Below the pieces are notes generated by a model that saw only the letters and a list, made by a program, of their open reading frames with translations, had not been told where the DNA came from and ran no database searches. Made by a program: the position numbers and the translations under genes. A DNA stretch of 64,000 bases from Nematopogon swammerdamellus (lineage: Eukaryota > Arthropoda > Insecta > Lepidoptera > Adelidae): the NCBI GenBank assembly GCA_946902875.1, contig OX336343.1:17903596-17967595 (forward strand). Reading direction: 5' to 3'. Below are positions 1 through 10,740 of this stretch, in pieces. Positions within the stretch are counted from its first letter, which is position 1, and each line of letters begins with the position of its first letter.

Positions 1-428
1 CGCAGTAAGTCCGTCTTCTGTAGCGTAGAAAAGTGTACCTATTACAGAAATTCCGTGCGTGCATATTTTATTATAGGCTTTCTAGGAAGGCGATTTCTAA
101 TTGGATTTGAGCTTCAAGATTTGACTTGCATGCAGGCCTTGCCTTGCACTGCGTGCGCGTTCCGGCCGAGGTGGGTCGGCCCCGGCGCCTCCGGTTGGCG
201 TGACGTGTTGTGCGGTGGTCATGCGGGGGCGCGGGGAGGCGACGGACGGTAGCGGTAGTGAGTGACGGCGGAGGCGGCTATGCCGGACGGAAGTTGCGGC
301 CGTGCCTACCTCCGCGCGTGCGGCCGGATATGATTTTCATATTATTTATTGAACAACCGACGAGGACAACGACGGTGCGCCTACTAAGCTGCATGTGCTG
401 CGGTTCATTGATCTATCAATTTTGGTAA
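1..428. other. GC-rich stretch without a recognisable gene
   Basis: Positions about 130-320 are strongly GC-rich with many CpG dinucleotides, and the flanks are AT-rich. The short open frames here have no recognisable domain. It could be a promoter-associated CpG cluster, but no start site or splice signal supports that. Confidence 0.3.
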
Positions 429-1170
429 CTAGGTAGGAAGTAAGAGTGATCGGTGTGGACGACTAGACAGAATTCTACCTAAAACTGAAGCAGCATTCCA
501 ATCCCTGATACCATTTTCTGGCATAACGTGCTTAATATCCGGAGCTTTTACATCATCTGCAAGTTCTTTAACTTTATATTGTTCTCCTCCCTCCTTAAGT
601 GCTTATCTGACTTCTCTCTCCGCTCCGAAACTTTACAAAATACACATTGATATTACATAATCTCGATAAGGATCTACCGCAGGTGGATTTTCCATTGCTT
701 CTACGAACGTATACACTTATTGCAAATATTCAATTGCCCAACCCGAGTTTAACTATGTGAGTCAGGCGGATGGGGGACAGATACTGTTGGCGCCCGACGT
801 CTGACTGAGGAGTTACATTAACAAGCCGGCGACGAACCATCCCTGAATATTTATCAGTGACTGTGTCTTTTATTACTTTAGAAGACAATGAGTAATTTAA
901 TTATTCAAACAGGAAGGCATACGACATGGGCACCTATCTCGTCACGTCTTTCATAGATCCTATTTCTGCTAGGCCTTCAGCATCTGTAATGCCACTGAAA
1001 TCTTCGGTAATCAGAATATATTTTTCGCAATTATCTGCTACGGTAATAGGTATTATTCGAAGAGTTGCGCCATTGTGCGTTGTGTTCATAATAAGCACAA
1101 ATAGATAGGCGCGGCAGGCGGCGGCGGCGGCCGGTTTGTGATGGCCGGTGTGGGAAACACCTCTATTTGG
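429..1170 (-). pseudogene. Degenerate protein-coding remnant, family unrecognised
   Basis: On the minus strand one reading frame runs for about 230 codons broken by about five stops and one single-base frameshift. The pieces between breaks read like real protein. From about 1091 to 944 the residues begin MNTTHNGATLRIIPITVADN and end GLAEIGSMKDVTR. A second piece lies near 760-900 (contains KYSGMVRRRLVNVTPQSDVG), and a third near 480-680 (contains KELADDVKAPDIKHVMPENG). The amino-acid mix is balanced and there is no low-complexity bias. I do not recognise the family. It could be an old gene copy, a retroelement domain or an endogenised viral gene. No intact copy exists in the window. Confidence 0.5.
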
Positions 1171-2174
1171 AGCAAGCGTTAGGTAACGTTTGGCGGTTCG
1201 CTAATTCAACTGATGCACTATTAAGCGTGTCACAGACGATGAAGATGCTATAATATTCTATCATAAGATACTCTAAGATGAAATGTTATAGAATCTTCAT
1301 GTATCACACACACGGCTAAGATACGATAATATTTCATACATTCTCATAATAGGCTACCGACCGGGTAATCAGTACCGCAGGATTGAAGTATGGATAATTT
1401 TCTAGGTTTTCAATCTACATGATCATCTCTAGTGAACGCCACAGCTGAAACAGCAATTTTTTTATTTCGCTCAAAGAAATAAAAAAAAATCGTTAAGTTG
1501 ACATTGTTCATACTAATCACATTAACAACTATATTTGCTCGAAATTCGCGTCTTGGTCATTTTGTCATATTAATAAGCACCTTGAGGTGATTCAATCGCG
1601 CTTCATTAAACAGGAAACAGCATCGTGCTCTATTTGTCTCCTGGCTCCCCTGTCTCCGCTGAATTACGGATGAGGATTCCGCTAAGCGCATGACGTCATT
1701 GTGGATGATATAGCCTTAATAGTCTGCTTAGATGCTACACGTATTAATATGAGTACGATATATTTCCATATCGCTTGATATCTTTCTTAATACTGTAAGA
1801 TCAAATATTATATTCGTCGCGTGTGATGGTTCAAAAGAATTCTATGGCGAGCGATATTGTGAAATATGCCTATATTAAGTTAAAATATTATAGTATATTT
1901 ATCGTCTATGACGCGCTTAAATAAAAGTGGCGCAAATAAGCCACAAGTGAGAGAGCACTCGATTTGGGGGACGCCGTCGGTAACACAACCCTGTGCCCAA
2001 TTAGTTGATTATAGCGGCACCTACAGTACTGTGCAGTGCATTACATTTTCAGAATACAATTCATACAATAACGTTGCTTTTGCGCGTGTTAGCAATGAAT
2101 GACTAATTGATAACAGCAATAAATATAAGTACAATTTAGCACTTTTAGACTCTTTTAATAACATGTAGGTAATA
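1171..2174. other. AT-rich spacer, no gene seen
   Basis: No coding frame or known repeat is evident. A short imperfect hairpin of A/T runs around ttatttcgctcaaagaaata lies at about 1455-1492. The rest is ordinary AT-rich sequence. Confidence 0.4.
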
Positions 2175-2350
2175 TAGGTAAATCCTTCCACCGAGTCAGG
2201 CAGAAGGCGGGTCTTCGTACCTTACTTGCTGCTTGATCTTGTCCTAATACTTTTCTAAATGTGATGGTCGGTGTGTTGTACTGTAATTTACAAGAGTACT
2301 TGCAGCAAAACACCGACTACTCTGATTATCCGATTGTCGGGATACAGCGT
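2175..2350 (+). mobile_element. Modular SINE fragment, B1 + HP blocks
   Basis: The first part matches block B1, seen complete at 42960-43110 (ccttccaccgagtca, cagcaggtgggtcttcg, cttacttgctgc). The second part matches block HP, with the stem-loop at 2268-2316 and the closing gggatacagcgtgtg. The head block is missing. This copy is diverged, and the stem has mismatches. It runs directly into the Helitron-like tail that follows. Confidence 0.6.
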
Positions 2351-2558
2351 GTGGTATGTACGCATGTATCTGCTTTCTGTCTGTCTGCGTGTCTGTCCGC
2401 TTATAACTCGAGAACCACTGAACCGATTTTAATAAAAAAAATGTACGGATAGCTTATTCTTCCCATTAACTATAGGCTACTTACTATCACGCTAAATGGC
2501 TTAGGAGGTTAGCAGAGAAGTCAAATATGAGAGCGGGCGGAGCCGCGGGCACAGCTAG
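2351..2558 (+). mobile_element. Helitron-like 3' end
   Basis: The sequence ends with a short GC hairpin (gcggagccgc), then gggcacag, then CTAG followed by T. A hairpin about ten bases before a terminal CTAG is the hallmark of Helitron 3' ends. The preceding aaccactgaaccgattttaa recurs in inverse orientation at 37404-37565, which supports a dispersed family. No Rep/helicase coding is present, so this would be a non-autonomous remnant. The assignment rests on memory of lepidopteran Helitrons. Confidence 0.5.
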
Positions 2559-2561
2559 TGT

Positions 2562-3135
2562 AATATAAATATGTTTTTCGCTTTTTCTGCACTGTATTCT
2601 CTCCCAATTTCATTGAAACTTATCTAGGGCCATCAGATTTATTCACGACAGTTCTGTTCGTGAGCTTCACAATCCTCCAATAGACCAGCGTGACTGGCGA
2701 TGTATAGTATAAAGCACTTCTACACTTGTACGTGAGTGAGGCAAGGTGGTTACAGTTTTTGATGCTGTTAGCGAGCGACCGCGTCGCGGAACTAAGTGCG
2801 TTTTACTATGCTTCAATTTGCCTACTCGGGATTTACTGTGAAAATGCGTGATCTATTCCACTGCCGCGCCGCCGCTGCCGCCGCCCGCGCGCCCGCCGCG
2901 CCGCCTCCGTCCACGCCGCCGCACGATTGTGGTATTTCAACTTAAATACGTTGTTTTTCTTCGGTAGAGATAGGTACGTTTCATGAAAGAAAAATGGAGG
3001 TCGATTGATTTCGTGGGAACTGTTGACGTTATGTTGCAACTTGTCACATTGCGGTAATAATTATGTAGGATACATTAAGTATATTCTAAGATAATTTCAT
3101 ATAGGTACAACTAGGTGATTTAGATCAGTTTCAGT
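2562..3135. other. Spacer with a GC-rich CCG-repeat tract
   Basis: Mostly AT-rich with no gene. Positions 2860-2925 are a dense gccgccgctgcc-type tract that gives spurious Arg/Ala-rich frames. It could be a 5' UTR or promoter element, but nothing else supports that. Confidence 0.3.
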
Positions 3136-3643
3136 GACAGGCTAGCCACCTCTCACCTTGGTGCGGTCCTTGTCACGCAGCAGGTGGGTCTTCGTGCCTT
3201 ACTTGCTGCTGATAGTTATCTTGTCGGAATACTTTGTTAAACGCAACCTCTCAGCCTCGGTAGCTCAGTGGTGCGGTCGGTCGACTGTTGTTAAGCACAC
3301 CTGGGCGCGGTCAGTACTTGGACGGGTGACCGCTCCATCGTTGGAGGTTGACCGTCGTTCGGATTCCACGTAAAACTTAATTTTTAAGATTTTGCTTTGT
3401 AACAACCTTATAATAATCTCTGTAAGCGAACGTGTACACGTTCTTTGAGATAATAAAGATTCTTTAAACCGAACTGTAGGTCCCGCCCGTGAGTCCCACC
3501 CCTTCTTTCTTACCATGCTAGATAGTAGGGTTTAAGTTTTGACCCGCACGGGTTGGTCACCACCGCACTAATGAAAGGTCGGTTGAAACTTCTTTGTAAA
3601 TAGTTCGTGTTTTCCGTCCAGTTCAGTGTAGCCGGCACGAAAG
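3136..3643 (+). mobile_element. Composite SINE (B1 + tRNA/5S-like T5 + X), interrupted
   Basis: B1 spans 3136-3250. T5 follows with a perfect tRNA A box (tagctcagtgg, 3261-3271), then a 5S rRNA-like internal promoter (3291-3333, including gcgcggtcagtacttgg and gggtgaccgc), then a B-box-like ggttcggattcc equivalent (here cgttcggattcc). Block X (ccgtccagttcagtgtagcc) ends near 3643, without the poly(A) tail seen in other copies. About 96 bp of unrelated DNA (about 3378-3473, containing the palindrome gaacgtgtacacgttc) splits the copy after the T5 block. Confidence 0.75.
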
Positions 3644-3648
3644 AACAA

Positions 3649-4600
3649 ATTTTTTTTTTCAGTTTTATGTAAGTACCTACATAATGATCCCTTATGAAGT
3701 ATTTCCAATGTAATATGTATGACACAGCGCGTATAAATTTTTCCAGGCTTCATTTGCAGTGCTTTCTCGTTCTTTCGCAAGTAGATTGGCGCGGGGGCGG
3801 AAGCATGGTTGGGTTAACTGTGACGATTCGCTTATTCGGGTTTTCCGTCAAAATTTTCCGGTCCCTTGTGTGCGGTTTTCCGTTTCTGATTTTGAAATAT
3901 TGGCTTGCGAATTGGCACAAGTTGATTAATAAATTTTCACGCGCAATTTGTTGATTATTAAGATTAAAATAAAAATAGCATGTATGCCATACATACGAAA
4001 TCTACGGGGCCAAGAGTGTGCAAAGGCGAAATTCTCACCGGTAGTGCGGTTAATTCCAGAAAATGTATGTATGTGATACCTATCAAATGTCATTATTATT
4101 ATTTATGTTTTATTGTTTATTCTTATACTCTTAAATTTCTTTTTCTCTCATTTAATTTTCCTCCCTACCAATCTACCCTACTCACAATTCCAGGCATGAC
4201 TGTCAGATAATGCTTTTGAGCTTTAAGCCCGCCTTTGATCACTTTTTGTATAATAAAGTATTTTTCATTTCGTTTCAACAAATTAAAAAGAAAAAAATCA
4301 AGGGTTAGGGTCAACCTACCTATCTACGTAGTGCAAATTATCGTAACGTATTAACGTAAGGAAACATTATCGTTATTATTCCACTACGTGTGATTAAATG
4401 TTTTTCAGAATTTGGCTACAAATTTCTATTCACCGTTCAGCTCTTCCATCATTTGAATCGTCGCTTGTAGACAATTTCCATTACCCTAGCTAGTTGATTA
4501 TAATGGCGGCGGCGGCGCAGGGTGCGGGGGCTGGGTTACTGAGTTACGCAGGCACCCTGGATCCAATTACCAACAGCAACATTAATGTTCAACGGCGAAT
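3649..4600. other. AT-rich spacer, no gene seen
   Basis: Short frames only. There is a ggcggcggcgc patch near 4505-4520. No repeat family is recognised. Confidence 0.35.
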
Positions 4601-4614
4601 GCTCTGAGGAGTTA

Positions 4615-4945
4615 TTCGAAACCATTCCGACCTCACCATTTCACCATAGGCCCACGCGTAGCAGACAGGGAATGCATCCCTTTACTGTAGAGCTGCCTAA
4701 AGTGCGGACTAAGCAGTTCAGTATTTCTTTTATCTTCCGCACTGCGAAACTCTAGAGTGCACTTCCTCCCGATGTGTTTCCTTCAGTGTATAACTTAGGA
4801 TCTTTCAAGAGAAGCGTAGAAAGGCTTTTGTCACGCCGGCACGCCATTCGCAGCCCCCGTTCTAAGCCGAATGCTTTTGGGCGTCGTCGGCTCAACAATC
4901 CACGCTGACGGCGCCAAGTGTCTCGCGTTTCCATAAAAAAAATAG
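4615..4945 (+). pseudogene. LINE reverse-transcriptase ORF C-terminus and 3' tail
   Basis: One frame reads HPFTVELPKVRTKQFSISF from 4674, then FIFRTAKL, a stop where Trp is expected, then SALPPDVFPSVYNLGSFKRS. This is the characteristic carboxy-terminal tail of jockey/I-type non-LTR retrotransposon ORF2 proteins (assigned from memory). The coding tail is followed by a 3' UTR and a short A-run after gtttccat near 4930-4943. Shorter copies of the same 3' UTR lie at 37726-37815 and 41790-41912. It is a dead, 5'-truncated insertion. Confidence 0.7.
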
Positions 4946-5652
4946 CCTACCCATCCACTGACTCCAACTGTCCCCGATCCTATCGAACACTGTTCGCGGA
5001 ACGTTCGCCGACCTCTGAGTCCGCAAGACTCCATGGAAGACAATCGGAATCGATTTATTTTTGAAATCGTCTAACTCTTGCACGATCGCTGGCGCTCGCG
5101 TTTAATCGAGTGCGTGACACGTTTCCAAGCGTGTTATCTTTTGACATACGCCTATATGTTTTGCATTCGAACCCTACCATACCGCGAGCCAAACAACTTT
5201 ACGTTAATTAGTCTAATCTAAACTCGCCACAGTAGGTATGTATTACAATTTTAGTAAGGTACGAGTGGGCTTAAACATTTGGGTAACTTAATATCTGCAA
5301 AGTATGCTATACTTATCCTATATAGGTAGGACATAATTATGTTTATTTTGCGTTGTACACAATTTCTTTCTATATTTTTTTAAATTATAATTAGCTATTT
5401 AATTTAATATCTATTTAGGATCAGCCTATATCTATCATACAGGACAGTATTTAAAGCACAAAATTTAGTAATAAATAAGCGTACACTTGAACAAAATAGG
5501 TATCATAATTCAATTCAATTATTTTATTGGTCTCTTTGGTACATTTTATACACTATTATATAAAAATTATTCTTCGATCCAAGCAAAAATAGGTCATCGT
5601 CAAAAGAACAATTTACAATCAAAATAAAAAACTTAATAAAAGTGCTATCAGG
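4946..5652. other. Spacer, no gene seen
   Basis: Positions 4946-5110 have moderate GC with no recognised domain. From 5200 the sequence is AT-rich with no open frame of note. Confidence 0.35.
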
Positions 5653-6141
5653 TGCTAAAAGGCGAAAGGCTAGCCACCTCTCATCTTGGTGCGTCCTTCC
5701 ACCGAGTCACGCAGCAGGTGGGTCTTCGTGCCTTACTTGCTGCTGATAGTTATCTTGTCGGAATACTTTGTTAAACCCAACCTCTCAGCCTCGGTAGCTC
5801 AGTGGTGCGGTCAGTTGACTGTTGTTCAGCACACCTGGGCGCGGTCAGTATTTGAACGGGTGACCGCTCGACCGTTGGAGGCTGGCCGTGATTCGGATTC
5901 CACGTAAAACTGTAGGTCTCTTCCCTTCTTACCTTATAGCTGGTTGGGTTGGTACAACCGTACAGAATGAAACGTTGGTCGAAACGGCTATGTAAATAGT
6001 TCGTGTTTTCCGTCCAGTTCAGTGTAGCCGACATGAAATGAAGGGAAGCACTGACATGGCATCTAGTTCACCCGGTGTTATGTGCTGACATCACGGATGT
6101 TGTAGGTGGTGTAGCCAATCGTGTCGGTTTCCTTAAAAAAA
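5653..6141 (+). mobile_element. Composite SINE (B1 + T5 + X) with A-tail
   Basis: Same block order as the copy at 3136. B1 is at 5653-5780, the A box tagctcagtgg follows near 5795, the 5S-like core (ggtcagtatttgaacgggtg) lies near 5840-5870, and gattcggattccacg stands where a B box would be. X then continues to gtcggtttcc and a seven-base A tail. The B1-T5 junction is the same as at 3250, so this is an inherited arrangement and not a chance neighbour. Confidence 0.8.
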
Positions 6142-6148
6142 TACCATG

Positions 6149-6255
6149 GTGTTCGGTGTTGTGCTATAATTTACAAGAGTAGGTACTTGCAGCACAACAC
6201 CGATTACTCTGCTTACCTCGATTGTCGGGATACAGCGTGTGTTATGTATGTAAGT
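6149..6255 (+). mobile_element. HP block with conserved stem-loop
   Basis: Perfect 12-13 bp arms (tcggtgttgtgct / agcacaacaccga) enclose the loop at 6153-6203. The block then continues through cgattgtcgggatacagcgtg and ends in a tatgta-type microsatellite, as other HP copies do. It lies just downstream of a B1-T5-X copy. Confidence 0.65.
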
Positions 6256-7160
6256 ATGTATGAAAGACTTAAATACGAAAATTTACATTTGAGATAAAAC
6301 CTAATAATAAAACCAGTAAATAAAAAATGTCATTAAATAAAAAATAAAAATAACACAAAGTTCCATCTTAAATAACGTAGTCCATTTTGCATTAATTACT
6401 TTGCTTGCATGCACTACTGTACAAAGAAACATTACTGTGACATAACTGTCAGACAGATGTAGGTATTTTGACAACTGACTTCTGTGACATTTTTAGTGAT
6501 TTTCGCTTACGCACACACACTCGGAATAATCGGTGTGAAAAACTGTTGAGGATTTAGAGGATTTTTTGACCTTACAAACTAGATTTCTACTAATAGTGCC
6601 TACCTACCAATCTGCCTACATTATTATGTGGACAACTAAATTATCCGCTTGGCTTGTCTGTCATTTGATTCCGTAAGTGCCTAAATTCGTGGAATCGTGG
6701 GTGGATGGGATAGTTAGGAAACAGCACCGAAACAGTAAGTGAGCGGATGGCAAGTGGGAAGGAACTGGTTCGTGTGGACACCCACTCACCACACAACACA
6801 CAACCTATCCCACACCCGAGCTAGCAACACAAACATAAGTTTTATTACACTATTAAAATATCTTTCTCATTGTCTTATACGTCTTATATAATAACCGAAT
6901 TGATTGAGTTATTCTAAAAACATTTGATTAAAAAGAACTCATTACTCTGAAGGTTCTTGTGACACACAGACAAACTAAAAGTAGATAATTGGAAAAAAAT
7001 TGAATGAAACAAAATTCCGTGCGGCCGAAATGAAGAGACAACCTTTACGGAAATATAAAATTGCATCTAAATGGTACCTACATACAAATATACAAGTTTA
7101 AAATTTATTCGCAAACTAGCATTTGCAAGGAATATAAAATAAATATAAAGCTTTAAAAAT
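6256..7160. other. AT-rich spacer, no gene seen
   Basis: No coding frame or recognised repeat family is visible. The sequence is A/T-biased throughout. Confidence 0.35.
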
Positions 7161-7164
7161 AAAA

Positions 7165-7600
7165 TTACTCACCCATAATTTTCGTGAGCTGTAAAACTTC
7201 AACAGCTGTCAAACTAAACCCAAAACCTTTCCCAAAAGATTTTGTATCACGACACCGAATATTCTGTGAAACTTCTCAACTTGCTTTGTCTTATTAAACG
7301 TTAATATTTCAATCTCATAAGTATTTTACTTTCGTAAATATTTGTATCGGAACACGCAAACGGGCTACAACACACATACAACCCAGAACATGAACGCATC
7401 CGGCGACTGCCCGCGCGCGACTGACAGGCAGGCAGGCGGACGGGCTGCAGACGGCAGGACAGAGAGACAGAACTGAACGACCGAAGAATGAATATTTTAT
7501 TTTACCCCGTGCATGCCCCGTGCGTGCCGGTGCGTACGTACGTACGTCTCGCTCGCGCCCCCGTGCGTCGTCGTCGCGTCGCGTGCGAGTCAATCCAACC
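7165..7600 (-). promoter_or_regulatory. Possible promoter and first exon, minus strand
   Basis: A CpG-rich block (about 7370-7600) is followed on the minus strand by AT-balanced sequence that ends in aaaattatgg, directly before gtgagtaat near 7172. That is a good splice donor consensus just after an ATG. Together they resemble a 5' UTR exon ending at the start codon. No downstream exon can be named, and GC-rich DNA alone is weak evidence. Confidence 0.25.
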
Positions 7601-7745
7601 AATCGGAAGTAGGGTGTACAAACTGGGGTAAAAACCTTTGGCTAAAACAAGGAACTAATACCTATTTATTTATTTTTCCTAAAGAATTTATAAAGTTATT
7701 CTAGTCCATCTAGGTAGGTACCTAGGTATCTCAATAAAATAAATG

Positions 7746-8236
7746 TTTCTTCATTAGAGAAAATGCAAAGTCGAAAATGAAGAGAAAAAAATTGGTTGTC
7801 TGTAAATTCGGTTTACGGACGATAGGTTTTACGTGATGACGTGGAATAATCGTAGTACTTATAGCGAAGATCAGTAATTATATTTCCAGTAGAATTAATC
7901 ATCTTTTGACTGGCCATCAATAAACTTCTGTTGTCTGTCTGATCTTGACAGTTTTATTTCTTAAGACGTTTCCATGGTAACTTTGACTATACCGATTGTG
8001 CGTCTCTATCGCTTGTTACGCGCTCTCGCTTGCACACACAGGTTCAGATAGAACGTGACACTTTTTCGTGCGTGCAGCCGGTGTTCATCAATTTATAAGA
8101 CGTGACGTCATCACGTCAAAAATACGTCCCGACCAGGTATCGAACCTGGAACTCCGGCTTGAGCTGCCAGCGCGTTACCAATTCCGCTACCGGGCTTCTC
8201 TTCATTTTCGACTTTGCATTTTCTCTAATGAAGAAA
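7746..8236. mobile_element. 491-bp MITE with 39-bp perfect TIRs and an internal tRNA-like unit
   Basis: The first 39 bases (7746-7784, starting tttcttcattag) are the exact reverse complement of the last 39 (8198-8236). No transposase is encoded. An unusual feature is a tRNA-like Pol III unit at 8125-8195 that abuts the right TIR. No clear TSD was found (left flank aataaatg, right flank tataaaa). The internal gtgatgacgt and acgtcatcacg motifs also form an inverted pair. Confidence 0.85.
8125..8195 (-). tRNA. tRNA-like sequence inside a MITE, probably a pseudo-tRNA
   Basis: The minus strand has a perfect A box (tagcggaattgg), a perfect B box (ggttcgatacc), a five-pair T stem (ccagg/cctgg) and an anticodon stem ctggc/gccgg around a seven-base loop agctcaa. 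Length is 71 nt. The acceptor stem pairs badly and loop position 33 is G instead of U, so a working tRNA is unlikely. The intact boxes could still recruit Pol III. Confidence 0.6.
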
Positions 8237-8790
8237 TATAAAAAGCGAGTACATACTTAATACTAACTAACATATAAAAATAAAAAAAAAAACAAAAAAT
8301 TTATGTTGTTTCTTATGCTATAAAGTCTACCCGCTCAATCGAGATAGAAAGCTAGCTAGCGCCAGCTGACATTTGGCCTGTTTTTTACCCTATGTAGTAT
8401 GTAGGTAGTAGGATAACGTTTAAAAAAAACCAGTTAGTCATCCATCATCATGAAACGAGATGAAAAAGCAAATTGTCCGACATGCGACAAGTATGCGTTC
8501 ATTCAGTTCAGATGCAAGTAGGTACCTAATGATAGCATTGTGAAATATTATAATCTTTACCTAACACCACGATTTATGTTTATTGTTTTACTATTATTAT
8601 TTTTAGTCAGTAACTACGTAGGTACCTACTCATTATGTATTAATTTTCAGAAGAAATAATTGTTTAGTTTAATTATTTAAGAAATATTACAATACTTTGG
8701 TCCAATTTCACCACTCTCCCCAAAACCATTATCTAGGGTTATTATCAATAATTTGAATAAATGCCAACTAAAAATGCTGCACATGCACAC
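8237..8790. other. AT-rich spacer
   Basis: No gene is seen. The phrase ccaatttcaccact near 8702 resembles the start of the repeat at 14368. Confidence 0.3.
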
Positions 8791-9030
8791 GCACACCACA
8801 CTTTTTGGCGCGGTCGGTCGGTCGGTCGACTAGCGCAGCGCAGCAGCGTTCTTCGTCCTGCCCTGCCTGACTCCGGAGTTGTTCGGTCGGTGGGTCGTTC
8901 GGGTGTGCGCGCGCGGCGCGCGCTCTCGCTCGCTACTTCCGGACGGAAACGGATCTGCCTGCGGTGCCGTGCGCGCCCCTCCGCCGCGTCGCCGTGCGGT
9001 GCAGATCTGTGCGGGAGCAAATAAATTGTA
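8791..9030. promoter_or_regulatory. CpG-rich block, possible promoter
   Basis: About 230 bp of very CpG-dense sequence (cggtcggtcggtcggtcgac, gcgcgcgcggcgcgcgctct) lies between AT-rich flanks. Both strands give artefactual Arg/Ala-rich frames. It could be a promoter or 5' UTR of an unseen gene, but no splice site clearly belongs to it. Confidence 0.25.
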
Positions 9031-9386
9031 TCTGAAATGTTTGGCCGCATTTTTTCAATGGCGACAGTTTATTTGCAAGCATAAAATAAAATACATTGTA
9101 CCTATGTACCCATGTACCTATAACAATAATAATTTAGGTATGTATGTACAACCTACGGTACAACGTTAAAATTAAACATAACCTCTTATGTATGAATGAG
9201 TACTTAAGTACCTAATTTGTGTTAAAAACCCGTTTATTGAATTAGGTATTTCTAAAAACTCAGTACCTACTTGCTAATGGCAAATTGCTTTAAATGAGTA
9301 GGTACCTACAAACTTTTTAATAATTACATAAATTGTTCTACCTACTTTAATATGAAAAGCCTGCGTGTCCGCCCACCGATTGCTGT
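9031..9386. other. AT-rich spacer with taggtacctac tracts
   Basis: Contains several gtaggtacctac-type tracts common in Lepidoptera. No gene is visible. Confidence 0.35.
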
Positions 9387-9553
9387 TGTTTTTTTATGGA
9401 AACTCACTCACGGTTTGCTACATCACCTACAATATCCGTGATGTCAGCCCTTGGTGAACTAGGTGCCATGTCAGTGCTTCCCTTGATTTCATGTCGTCGG
9501 CTACACTGAACAGGACGGAAAACATGAAATATTTACCTACATAGCCGTTTCGT
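9387..9553 (-). mobile_element. SINE X-block fragment
   Basis: Runs on the plus strand as a T tail, then tatggaaactcactcacgg, catcacctacaatatccgtg, gtcagtgcttccc and acggaaaacatg, to the cgtttcg motif. It carries only the 3' part of the SINE. The promoter block is absent, so it was 5'-truncated on insertion. Confidence 0.75.
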
Positions 9554-9948
9554 TTGTCAAATTAAATATCTACAAGCACTGATCTATAGTATTAGATGAG
9601 ACTGTCTCGTAAATCATTTTACAAGCTGATTTCAAAACCCCAACCGTAAAACCCGAAAGGGAGCAATTCTGTACGTGAAATAGAACAACTTTTGTTCTAC
9701 GACTTTTTTATTTGAGAATAGGTATTTAAAATTTGTATGGAAAAAATTATTGTTTTTTTGTTTCAATTTTTTTTTTCTTCACGGAAGTTGTTTAGTTTCA
9801 CATATAGAATAGCCCCCTTATGTCAGTTAAAAATATTACGGGGGCAACTGCAACACCGTGTTATGTCCATAAATACCTACGCGAGTGAGGAGAGTATTGA
9901 CGCATTCATAGCATGAGATGCTATGTAATGCGTACATTTGAAAGTATT

Positions 9949-10122
9949 CATGATGACAATGTGGGAAGACCACCCGCCAGGTGGGAAAAAGACATCAAGT
10001 ACGTCGGCGGAAAGCAGTGGTTCTGTACCGCTGAAGGCCGGGAGGACTGAAGGAAAATTGGAGAGGCGTATTTCCAGCCGTGGACGCTTACACGCTGACT
10101 GACTGACGGACATGATGACAAT
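9949..10122 (+). mobile_element. RTE-like LINE 3' fragment with 12-bp TSD
   Basis: The 150-bp insert (9961-10110) is flanked by catgatgacaat at 9949-9960 and 10111-10122. It matches the 3' parts of the fragments at 19443-19706 and 52916-53170 and ends in (ctga)n. The related protein tail (CGHV-, TGKRSVGRPPARW-like) places it in an RTE-type LINE. The TSD shows target-primed insertion of a 5'-truncated copy. Confidence 0.8.
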
Positions 10123-10284
10123 TGCATGTGAATGCACGCATGCACATTTATCTACCGACAGGTAACAAATTTCATCGCACTTTGCCGCTTCTAGTATTTA
10201 GTTCGGTGTCGGTGTATTATTTTTTTCAATAATGCAGAAAATATTAAAACATCTTTCCCAACCTACACTACGCCAGTAGGTACT

Positions 10285-10740
10285 AATAAGTAAGTTTTTT
10301 TTTTTTATGGAAACTGACACGGTTGGCTACATCACCTACAACATCCGTGATGTCAGCCCATAACACCGGGTGAACTAGGTGCTATGTCAGTGCTTCCCTT
10401 CATTTCGCGCTACGCTACACTGAACTGGACGGAAAACACCAACTATTTACATAGCCGTTTCGACCGACGTTTCGCTCAGTGCGGTGGTACCAACCCGGCC
10501 GGGATAAACCCTACCACCCAGTAAGGTAAGAAGGGAAGGGACCTACAGTTTAACGTGGAATTCGAACCACGGTCAGCCTCCAACGGTCGGGCGGTCACCC
10601 ATCCAATAACTGACCGCACCACTGAGCTGCCGAGGCTGACGATCCCTTAGTCGACTTTTCCGACATGCGACGGGGAGAGATGCAGTGGGGCTATTCTTTT
10701 TAAGTACCGACCCCACACGGTACAAAATAAATAAGTAAGT
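10285..10740 (-). mobile_element. Full SINE copy (H + shortened T5 + X) with 11-bp TSD
   Basis: The direct repeat aataagtaagt (10285-10295, 10730-10740) bounds the insertion at 10296-10729. Reading the minus strand: head block (taccgtgtggggtcggtact, cccactgcatctctccc), agggatcgtcagcctcgg, A box (cagctcagtgg), then a shortened promoter region that joins gtgcggtcagttattgg to atgggtgaccgc. Tail X and a T/A run follow. The copy at 44479-44916 has the same internal deletion, which defines a subfamily. B1 is absent. Confidence 0.85.

Noticed and set aside
780..800. A retroviral-type primer binding site (tggcgcccgacgt)
   Set aside because: No LTR boundary or polypurine tract is visible and the string lies inside the readable pseudogene frame.
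3291..3333. A 5S rRNA gene
   Set aside because: Only the internal promoter region matches. The 5' and 3' thirds of 5S rRNA are absent and the match sits inside a SINE.
8125..8195. A functional tRNA gene
   Set aside because: The acceptor stem is mispaired at several positions and loop position 33 is not U. Only promoter boxes and two stems are intact.
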